Part shown: positions 23,321 through 29,185 of the stretch, piece after piece
Layout of the letters: every line of letters begins with the position of its first letter
Position numbering within the stretch: the first letter of the stretch is position 1
Source: an uncultured Allobaculum sp.
Lineage (GTDB): Bacteria > Bacillota_I > Bacilli_A > Erysipelotrichales > Erysipelotrichaceae
Direction of reading: 5' to 3'
Assembly (NCBI GenBank): GCA_910579655.1
Contig: CAJTVE010000042.1
Coordinates: 1-29,185, forward strand
DNA: 29,185 nt
The notes under the pieces: generated by a model
Told to the model about the DNA's origin: nothing
Database searches by the model: none
The model's input: only the letters and a program-made list of their open reading frames with translations
Made by a program: the position numbers and the translations under genes

Positions 23321-23725
23321 CATGGGGAAAACGGGGAAGATACCCGAAAAGAGAATGGAACAAGCCATAGCTGCATCACAGAGCTGAAAAATAAAGCCAG
23401 AAAACAGAGCTTTAAAGATAGAACCGGTGCTGAAAGAGACAGGATCGGCATCCAGAAAAATCCCTTCAGAAATCCAGACTGAATGTTAAGAAAACGTTTC
23501 TTGTTTCTTTACGGGGAACTCTGATTTGGATTGGTACAATTTTGATATCTGAGTGTTTCTTTACTCGTGTTTGTGTTCTTGAGCGGTTCTGGAAAAAACA
23601 GAAGCCAAACCAGGCTGGAACTTTCATCCAGCCAGACGATGAACATTCCAGAACTGAATCACCAGCAGACTCTGCATCGACCAGAAACAAACAGAGTTCA
23701 CCAGCAAGAAGGAGGCTGAACCGTA
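23321..23725 (+). other. Leader region of the serpin locus
   Basis: No gene is visible. A TGG-TACAAT sequence (23532-23540) resembles an extended -10 promoter and would give a leader of about 180 bases. GGAGG at 23711-23715 is the serpin ribosome site. I see no strong structure between. Confidence 0.4.
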
Positions 23726-24988
23726 ATGAAAAATCTGAAGAAACCGATCTGTACCGTGCTTTGCGGGGCGATGTTGTGCGGGTGCGCCGCCGGCTCGGAT
23801 CGTCAATCCTCCACTGCCTCATCCCAGACTTCCACTCAAAACTCCCAAGTCAGCGTAGTGAAGGCTGGCGATGAAGAATTAAACCGTCTGTATTCTTTTT
23901 CCTGGGATCTGTTCAGCCAGGTGCGCCAGGAAAAAGAAGGCCAGCTCGTCAGTCCGCTTTCGGCTTTATTTGCGCTTGGTATGACGGCCAACGGAGCCAA
24001 AGGAGAAACGAAAGACCAGATGGAAAAGGCCCTGAACCTTTCCGTTGATCAGATCAATGCGCTCAGCCGGGCTGCCCTCGACTCTGCCAGCGCTGACCAG
24101 ACCCGGACTCTGGAAATTGCCAATTCGATCTGGCTCAACCAGAACAAAGCCGACTCGTTTGTCGACTCCTATGGCACCCTGCTTGACCAGGATTACGACG
24201 CACAGTCTTTTCAATTTGATGCTGCGAAAGATCCACAAAAAGAGATCGATCAATGGATTAGTGAGAAGACACATGGCCTGATTGATCAGATCCCCGCTGA
24301 GTTGTCTGCCCAAACGGTCCTCGTTCTGGTCAACGCTTTGGCTTTCGATTCTGCCTGGCAAAACGAGTATGAAGACAACCAGATTGTCCGTGCGCCTTTC
24401 CACAATGTCGATGGAACCGAAACCCAGGTCGAAATGTTAACGAGTGAAGAGGAAGATCTGGTGATGGTGGAAGGACTTAAGGGCTTTATCAAACCCTACG
24501 AAGGCCATCGCTATGGTCTTGCAGTCCTGATTCCGGAAGATGAGAATCGCTCGCTCGATGAAGTCCTGGCCAGTGTGGATGGAACTAAACTTCTCAATGC
24601 CCTGCGCACGCCCCAGCCAGCGACCATTCATGCCTCCTTTCCGGAATATGAATTTTCCAGCGAAATGGTGCTCAATGACACACTGAAAGCCATGGGAATG
24701 GAACTGCCTTTTGAAGACGGTGCTGATTTTTCCGGCATGATCGAAGGCGGAAACATTGCGATCAGTGAAGTGATCCAGAAAGCCAGAATAGAAGTGAGTC
24801 GTACGGGAACCAAAGCGGCCGCCGCAACGGAAGTGGTCATGAATGAAACGGCTGCTCTGGTGACAGAAGATGAAGTGGATGTGGTCTGTGACCGACCGTT
24901 CCTCTATATTCTGATGGATCTTGAGACCGCCACCCCGGTATTTATGGGAACAGTTCAGTCCATGGAGAATAACCAGCCAGACCAGTAA
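23726..24988 (+). CDS. Serpin-family protease inhibitor, lipoprotein (first copy)
   Basis: Serpin (420 aa) predicted to be anchored outside the cell. The signal peptide ends in lipobox LCGC (Cys20), with a Ser/Thr/Gln linker to about residue 45, then a full serpin fold (from SFSWDLFSQV to FMGTVQSM). Family marks seen are SPLSALFALGMTANGAKGET, LVNALAFDSAWQ and RPFLYILMDLETATPVFMGTV. The reactive-loop hinge is GTKAAAAT (Gly361 = P15), which is alanine-rich as in inhibitory serpins, although Lys replaces the usual Glu at P13. By hinge counting, P1-P1' is Thr375-Ala376. Small P1 residues suit elastase-like proteases (inference). GGAGG before the ATG. A paralogue follows 116 bases later. Confidence 0.92.
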   Translation: MKNLKKPICTVLCGAMLCGCAAGSDRQSSTASSQTSTQNSQVSVVKAGDEELNRLYSFSWDLFSQVRQEKEGQLVSPLSALFALGMTANGAKGETKDQMEKALNLSVDQINALSRAALDSASADQTRTLEIANSIWLNQNKADSFVDSYGTLLDQDYDAQSFQFDAAKDPQKEIDQWISEKTHGLIDQIPAELSAQTVLVLVNALAFDSAWQNEYEDNQIVRAPFHNVDGTETQVEMLTSEEEDLVMVEGLKGFIKPYEGHRYGLAVLIPEDENRSLDEVLASVDGTKLLNALRTPQPATIHASFPEYEFSSEMVLNDTLKAMGMELPFEDGADFSGMIEGGNIAISEVIQKARIEVSRTGTKAAAATEVVMNETAALVTEDEVDVVCDRPFLYILMDLETATPVFMGTVQSMENNQPDQ

Positions 24989-25104
24989 GGAGAGCTGCAC
25001 TCCGGACGATCTATTCCAGGATTTCAGATCAATCCAGACCGAAAAATAAGAAATCAAGGAAATCTTTGATCCTAAGATTTGATCTTTAGAAAGGAAAGAT
25101 ACGC
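24989..25104 (+). other. Spacer between the two serpin genes
   Basis: Contains a 7-bp hairpin AAATCTT/AAGATTT (25060-25080, 7-base loop) with no T-run after it, and AAAGGAAAG as ribosome site of the second serpin. No clear terminator or promoter, so the pair is probably cotranscribed. Confidence 0.4.
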
Positions 25105-26409
25105 ATGATGCATACCACGAAAAAATCAATGGCTGCTCTGCTTTGCGCAGCAATGGCAGCCGGCTGTTCCAGTCAGGCAGCCAACCCTTCGCAAAGCGCC
25201 AGCACCCGCTCTTTGCAAAGCCAGGCTCCAGCCGAAAGTGAAGCGTCCAGCACGCAGTCGTCACAGGTGGTTACAACGCCCGCTTCTAACGTGAATGCCA
25301 TTACGGAACTCGATCATCTGTTCGCTTTCTCGTGGGATTTATTTAACAATACACGGGACGAAAACGACAATTCCATCCTGTCGCCATTCTCCGCCTGGAT
25401 GGCTCTGGGCATGATGGCCAATGGCACCGGCGGAGAGACCCGTAAGCAGATGGAAGATGTATTTGGATTGAGCATTGAGCAGATCAATGGTCTGGCCAGC
25501 AGTGCCCTAAAGGCCACGAGTGCCGATGAGGCACATACCCTTCGTCTGGCCGATTCTGTGTGGATTCGGGCTTCTGAATCCGATTCGATTCTGGATTCGT
25601 ACAAAAACCTGTTAGCTGCGGACTATCAGGCTGAATCCTTTGAAACTGATTTTGATGACTCGACCAAACAGCAGATCAACGACTGGGTTCGTGAACATAC
25701 AGACGGCCTGATCGATCAGATGCCGGTTGATCTTTCACCAACCACGATGATGATTTTACTCAATGCTTTGAGCTTTGATTCTGCCTGGCAAAATGAATAT
25801 GAAGACGATCAGATTGTTGAAGAAATGTTCCACAACCAGAATGGCAGTGAAGCTTCGGTGCAGATGATGAAAAGCGATGAAACGCAATACATCTCTTCGC
25901 AGGGCCTGCATGGATTTACGAAACTGTATAAGGGCTACCACTATGGCTTGACGGTTCTGATCCCAGAAGGGGACCAGAGTCTCGATGAAGTCCTGCACAA
26001 GGTTGAGGGCGTCAAATTGCTGCAGGATCTTAAAAATCCGACTTACAGTATTGTTCATGCAAGCTTCCCGGAATTTACCCTGAGCAGTGAGCAAGGACTC
26101 ATCAAACCATTACAGAAAATGGGGCTGAGTCTGCCGTTTGGCAATGAAGCTGATTTTTCCAATCTGAGCCAGGAAACTGGACTTCATGTCAGTGAGATCA
26201 AACAGAAAGCCAAAATCGAAGTCAGCCGCACGGGAACCAAAGCCGCTGCTGCCACGGATATTGGGGTTGCCGGGGCTGCGCTGACGGAAGAAGAATATAC
26301 CATCACCTGTGATCGGCCGTTCCTGTATATCCTCAGTGAGATTGAAACCGGAACGCCAATCTTTGTCGGAACGGTCGAAAATATCTCCGACGAAGTGACC
26401 GAGTCGTAA
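25105..26409 (+). CDS. Serpin-family protease inhibitor, lipoprotein (second copy)
   Basis: Paralogue of the preceding serpin (434 aa). The signal peptide ends in lipobox MAAGC (Cys21), followed by a longer Ser/Gln-rich linker (to about residue 65) and a complete serpin domain with SPFSAWMALGMMANGTGGET, LLNALSFDSAWQNEYEDDQIV and CDRPFLYILSEIETGTPIFVGTV. The hinge SRTGTKAAAAT is identical to the first copy (Gly377 = P15). The loop beyond it differs in sequence and is two residues shorter, with P1-P1' Ala391-Ala392. The start is one of two adjacent ATGs (25105 or 25108) after AAAGGAAAG. A long hairpin terminator closes the unit. Confidence 0.92.
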   Translation: MMHTTKKSMAALLCAAMAAGCSSQAANPSQSASTRSLQSQAPAESEASSTQSSQVVTTPASNVNAITELDHLFAFSWDLFNNTRDENDNSILSPFSAWMALGMMANGTGGETRKQMEDVFGLSIEQINGLASSALKATSADEAHTLRLADSVWIRASESDSILDSYKNLLAADYQAESFETDFDDSTKQQINDWVREHTDGLIDQMPVDLSPTTMMILLNALSFDSAWQNEYEDDQIVEEMFHNQNGSEASVQMMKSDETQYISSQGLHGFTKLYKGYHYGLTVLIPEGDQSLDEVLHKVEGVKLLQDLKNPTYSIVHASFPEFTLSSEQGLIKPLQKMGLSLPFGNEADFSNLSQETGLHVSEIKQKAKIEVSRTGTKAAAATDIGVAGAALTEEEYTITCDRPFLYILSEIETGTPIFVGTVENISDEVTES

Positions 26410-26476
26410 AAGAGGAAAAGACCACAGACCAGCTGAAGAAAACGGCTGGCGATCCGCCAGAACGATGAATCAATCA

Positions 26477-26539
26477 GGACGCTGCTTCTCGATAACCTTT
26501 CCAGGGCCGGAAAGGTTATCGAGAAGCAGCGTCCTTTTT
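26477..26539 (+). terminator. Terminator with a 26-bp perfect stem
   Basis: Arms 26477-26502 and 26509-26534 are perfectly complementary over 26 bp with a 6-base loop (AGGGCC), followed by TTTTTA. T-run only on the plus strand, so it terminates the serpin unit. The stem is much longer than in other terminators of this window. Confidence 0.88.
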
Positions 26540-26559
26540 ATGGTCTGGCGCAGGTAAAG

Positions 26560-26594
26560 AAAAAAGCGAAAAATCCATTCTCAGATCTTTCGCT
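26560..26594 (-). terminator. Terminator of the 26735 transcription unit
   Basis: On the minus strand AGCGAAA (26588-26594) pairs with TTTCGCT (26565-26571), 16-base loop, followed by a T-run. It lies 26 bases after the stop of the small open frame at 26620-26766. Confidence 0.7.
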
Positions 26595-26619
26595 GAATTC
26601 TCAATATCGTGAATAAAAA

Positions 26620-26766
26620 TCAAAATTCTATATCCCGAAAGGCTGCATACAAAACCATGCAGTCTGCCGGAGTCAGATCGACCAGGGCAAAGCTGGTCAC
26701 AGATGGATTCAGTGTGTCCTGAAGCAGTATCAGACTAAGCGTCGTGCTCAGTGTAATCCACGTCAA
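26620..26766 (-). CDS. Possible small overlapping ORF or gene remnant
   Basis: An open frame of 49 codons overlaps the end of the 26735 gene in another frame and ends just before the terminator. Its C-terminal part (LNPSVTSFALVDLTPADC, then MVLYAAFRDIEF) looks protein-like, with alternating hydrophobic residues. No ATG with a ribosome site is available; TTG 26766 or GTG 26700 are the possible starts. It may be a translationally coupled small protein, the displaced tail of a frameshifted gene, or chance. I do not recognise it. Confidence 0.25.
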   Translation of the reverse strand: MTWITLSTTLSLILLQDTLNPSVTSFALVDLTPADCMVLYAAFRDIEF

Positions 26767-26992
26767 TTACATTCGGTAAAGATTTCTTTTCCTGGTACTG
26801 GGACTTGCTGGATCCAGAAGAGCCGGCACTATTCAGATCATTTGCAGAAAATGTTCTGGTATAGACTTTTACAGTGGGTCTCTGGAACATGAAGAGCAGG
26901 GGCACCGCAAGAATTAAAACAGGAAACATAAAGCTCAGGAACGGAAGTAAGAACACACATCCAATCAAAAGCAGCATTGCAATCATCCACAT
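26735..26992 (-). CDS. Hypothetical small membrane protein
   Basis: An 85-aa protein. Residues 1-36 form one long or two tightly paired hydrophobic helices (IAMLLLIGCVFLLPF, then MFPVLILAVPLLFMF), with a Pro-Phe turn between them. The rest is polar (SAGSSGSSKSQYQEKKS) with an acidic end. AAGGAGG before the ATG makes the gene convincing. I do not recognise a family. It is the only certain gene of its unit. Confidence 0.75.
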   Translation of the reverse strand: MWMIAMLLLIGCVFLLPFLSFMFPVLILAVPLLFMFQRPTVKVYTRTFSANDLNSAGSSGSSKSQYQEKKSLPNVIDVDYTEHDA

Positions 26993-27718
26993 GGTCAGTC
27001 CTCCTTAATAAGCGGCCTTCTTTTTAATTTTTCATCTGCCGCGTCGTGACTATAAGTTAGCACGATTGGTTCGTACGAATACAGTAAGATTGTGTGAGAT
27101 TCACTAAAAGCATAAATTGTGCTCTTTTCCAAGGGTAAGACACTTAAAAGAAGATGAAAGGGTCAACAAAATCGTTAAAAAGCCATAATTTTGACTGCTT
27201 TTTTAACTCCCTGCTTTATGTGTACAAAATGTGTGGCTGCAAATCATGGACAAACGTTCATGAATACAAGACGGAATTCAGGGTAACCGATTTGAATGTT
27301 AATCGAAAAAAGAACAGAAAAAATATTCTTAACGAAATGGCTGCAAACCAAAAAACGCCAGAATCTGGAAGGAAATCCTCTTTAAAAGACCGATCAGAAA
27401 AGAGGAACGAACACTTTTGAGACGTTACCTTCCTGCAGCAGTTATTTTGCCTGAGTGCCAGAAGATCTGGCAATTCTTATCCTCGAAAGAGAGTAGATGG
27501 ATCTGAAAAACGCTATCTTCAGGTGAAAATATGGCAGGAATTGCATTGTTTATGGCAGTATATTGAATTTGATCGGTACAATATGGAAAAGAGACCGATT
27601 TTTCTTTCCGATGGTTCGACCTGCTCTTCTGGATGTCACTTTTCTGTCCTTTCTTCCATCCACTCCTCCGTCCTTCTGTTTATTAATGGGCTGGAAGGAC
27701 CGCAGGTGAGAAGACAAA
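26993..27718. other. Gene-poor region
   Basis: About 730 bases with no convincing gene. Open frames at 27154-27420 and 27523-27783 (plus) lack ribosome sites and have random-looking composition. A 10-bp palindrome TTCGTACGAA (27070-27079) and a -10-like TATAGT (minus strand, near 27050) lie upstream of the 26735 gene and may be its control region. ATCGGT/ACCGAT (27572-27599) followed by T-rich sequence is a weak hairpin. Confidence 0.45.
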
Positions 27719-27745
27719 GAAAAAGCCGACTGAATCAGTCAGCTT
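27719..27745 (-). terminator. Terminator of 27756 gene
   Basis: On the minus strand AAGCTGACT (27737-27745) pairs with AGTCGGCTT (27723-27731), one G-U pair, 5-base loop, then TTTTTC. It starts 11 bases after the stop. Confidence 0.88.
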
Positions 27746-27755
27746 GCGTGGAAGG

Positions 27756-28034
27756 TTACCAGAGTTCGGTTTCCAGAACGTGAAGGTTATAGACATAGCG
27801 AATCTGTTCTTCCAGCCATCCGTGGGCAATCCAGCCCAGATCGCCCTGCTGAAGAACAATTTCGTCTCGCTGGTCTAAAGAACCTAAATAAATATCATAG
27901 CCGCGAAAATTTCCAACATAATCCATTTTCAGGTAGGGACGGCCATCGTAAGGTTCCTGCTCATCGACGATTGTCCGATAAACCATCAGTACTTCTGTTT
28001 CCGAATAGGTAAAATCATCGTCAAAGGTTGTCAT
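27756..28034 (-). CDS. Hypothetical small acidic protein
   Basis: A 92-aa soluble, acidic protein rich in Tyr and Asp (DGRPYLKMDYVGNFRGYDIYLG, then DEIVLQQGDLGWIAHGW), with the look of a compact beta-rich domain. No signal peptide and no recognised family. The ribosome site is poor, but a terminator right after the stop and the non-random sequence support a real gene. Small inverted repeat ATAAC/GTTAT around the start. Confidence 0.65.
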   Translation of the reverse strand: MTTFDDDFTYSETEVLMVYRTIVDEQEPYDGRPYLKMDYVGNFRGYDIYLGSLDQRDEIVLQQGDLGWIAHGWLEEQIRYVYNLHVLETELW

Positions 28035-28438
28035 AACTAAAGGTTATCATGAAATTTCCATCAGGCCATCTCCTTACCTCAAAAAGTAAGAAGACTGAAA
28101 CGCTGACCTGCTTGTGTATATGCCAAATATATTTTCCAATTATAAGTCTAAATTATTTTGCAGGTTTTCCTTCATAGACCAGGGAAGGGGGATCGGTTTT
28201 TGTCCAGCTTATCCTTCTTTCTGGCAAAAATGAGAAATACGTCTGGGCAATTGCTGGCTGCTTAGATAAGATCAGAGTGATCCAGAAAAAACAGGTTTGT
28301 TGCCTGTCCAGATTGATGGAAATCCATTGATCTCAGATGGAAATTCGCATAGGGGCATTGCCCGCATCGGAGATATTTATTGGCCACAATTCAACAGGAA
28401 GAGCAGAGTCTGGACGAGTAAAGATGGAGGAAACATCA
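28035..28438 (+). other. Intergenic region upstream of HD-domain gene
   Basis: No gene is visible in about 400 bases. ATGGAAAT occurs twice 20-odd bases apart near 28317-28345. GGAGG at 28426-28430 is the ribosome site of the next gene. The open frame runs back to 28337, but nothing supports a start there. Confidence 0.4.
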
Positions 28439-28909
28439 ATGCGCAATTTTGAACGCTATGAGAAAATCCATGATCTGGTCATGAAGGAATTCGGAAACAT
28501 TTATAACAAAAATCTCTATACCTATGCCGTGGCCCACACCTCGATGGTGGATGCCTATATCACCTTGATTGCCCGCAGCCGCGGGCTCGATGTTGAGCTG
28601 GCCAAGGTGTGTGCTGTGCTTCATGACTACTTCAAGTTCACGCGGAATATGGCCTATGAGCATGCATTGCGCGGAGCCAGTGCAGCGAAAAAAATGCTGG
28701 ATGAAAGCGGCCTGTTTACCCGGACGGAAACTGAAACGATCACCCATGCGATTGCTGAACACTCCAATAAAGAGCGGACGGGCGAAATGATGGATGAAGC
28801 TCTCAAAGATGCTGATGTACTGGCTTCCTGGGCAGAAAATCCCGCAAAAAGCCTTTCTGCCACAAGAGAAGCCCGTCTGGAACTTCTCAAAGAGGAACTG
28901 AATTTTTAG
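28439..28909 (+). CDS. HD-domain metal-dependent phosphohydrolase
   Basis: A 156-aa HD-superfamily protein, predicted cytoplasmic. The metal-binding pattern is His33 (VAHTSMVDAY), the His62-Asp63 pair (VLHDYFKF) and a late Asp (Asp124 or Asp126, KDADVLASW), with extra histidines His75, His103 and His108 that could complete a dinuclear centre. Such small HD proteins hydrolyse phosphate esters of nucleotides or similar compounds; the substrate cannot be assigned. The start ATG 28439 follows GGAGG by eight bases. Single gene. Confidence 0.82.
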   Translation: MRNFERYEKIHDLVMKEFGNIYNKNLYTYAVAHTSMVDAYITLIARSRGLDVELAKVCAVLHDYFKFTRNMAYEHALRGASAAKKMLDESGLFTRTETETITHAIAEHSNKERTGEMMDEALKDADVLASWAENPAKSLSATREARLELLKEELNF

Positions 28910-29185
28910 TCCAGGCCAGGCAGGATAAAAAATTCAGCGGGCTTTTGACGAAAAGAGATCGTTTCATTGGTCAGTATAGGATAAAGAAATCCGAAGCGCT
29001 AAATGAAGCTTGAGGAATAGATTGGTAATAAAAGGAAATTTTGATGATGAGGTCAAATAATTATAAAAAATACCGAGATGTTGAAGATCAAATTAAATAT
29101 CTCGAAATCAATGTCATTTAGCTAGAAAAATATGACTTTAAACTTTGTCTCAAAATTGAAGACAAAGCGAATGATCGAGACTGAA
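28910..29185 (+). other. AT-rich end of window, with broken short frame
   Basis: No intact gene. From ATG 29044 a 25-codon frame follows AAAAGGAAA, ends at TAG 29119-29121 and would continue in frame to TGA 29182-29184. It may be a decayed short gene or nothing. Base composition is more AT-rich than the rest of the window. Confidence 0.35.

Noticed and set aside
24437..25264. 275-codon minus-strand open frame opposite the serpins
   Set aside because: Antisense to two clear serpin genes; composition looks like a mirror of their codons and no ribosome site or family motif is seen.
27154..27783. Two plus-strand open frames of 86-88 codons
   Set aside because: No ribosome site and low-complexity or random composition; the second overlaps a terminator and the 27756 gene.
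1..29185. CRISPR array, insertion sequence, prophage or integron
   Set aside because: No regularly spaced repeats with unique spacers, no transposase or integrase, and no terminal repeat pairs. The 26-bp hairpin has a terminator T-run and no associated recombinase.

Overview
The window looks like chromosome of a low- to moderate-G+C Firmicute. Strong AGGAGG-type ribosome binding sites, mannose-family PTS genes, RpiR regulators, Gram-positive lipoprotein signals and an mraZ-rsmH-ftsL-PBP(PASTA) cluster all fit. A gut Erysipelotrichia-like host is my best guess, but that is an inference from gene style only. I saw no insertion sequence, phage gene, CRISPR array, tRNA or rRNA.

Layout. 202-4183 (+): a sugar operon with mannose-family PTS IIC, IID and IIA subunits and a GH13 alpha-glucosidase of the oligo-1,6-glucosidase type. 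It ends at a strong terminator and is followed by an RpiR/SIS regulator. 5645-7062 (+): two coupled, degenerate RpiR-like proteins. 7219-8937 (-): a lipoprotein type-B carboxylesterase. 9492-10127 (-): rsmD. 10428-10865 (+): an unknown protein. 11226-12155 (+): a monoacylglycerol-lipase-like hydrolase. 12531-13319 (+): proC. 13586-14488 (-) and 14750-15496 (+): two divergent membrane proteins of unknown role. 15759-20054 (-): mraZ-rsmH-ftsL, then a terminator, then a PASTA-domain PBP, which is the head of the division/cell-wall (dcw) cluster without its usual continuation. 20055-21289: 1.2 kb without a convincing gene. 21290-22837 (+): L-lactate permease, followed by a small unknown gene. 23726-26409 (+): two tandem lipoprotein serpins. 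26620-29185: small unknown genes and an HD-domain hydrolase.

The most striking observation is in the gene-less 1.2 kb upstream of mraZ. A 14-bp element, CCAC-N6-CCAC on the plus strand (GTGG-N6-GTGG in mraZ orientation), occurs at least five times exactly and twice as a CCAC-N6-ACAC variant, always in the same orientation. One variant copy lies in the mraZ leader just downstream of a good promoter. The 10-bp period and the AAAGTGG core match the type of direct repeat bound by MraZ, so this looks like an extended MraZ operator array reaching about 0.75 kb upstream.

Second in interest are the paired serpins. Their bodies and hinges are conserved but their reactive-centre loops differ, which suggests duplication followed by a change of protease target. 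Most transcription units end in clear intrinsic terminators, including one with a 26-bp perfect stem and one that separates ftsL from the PBP gene.
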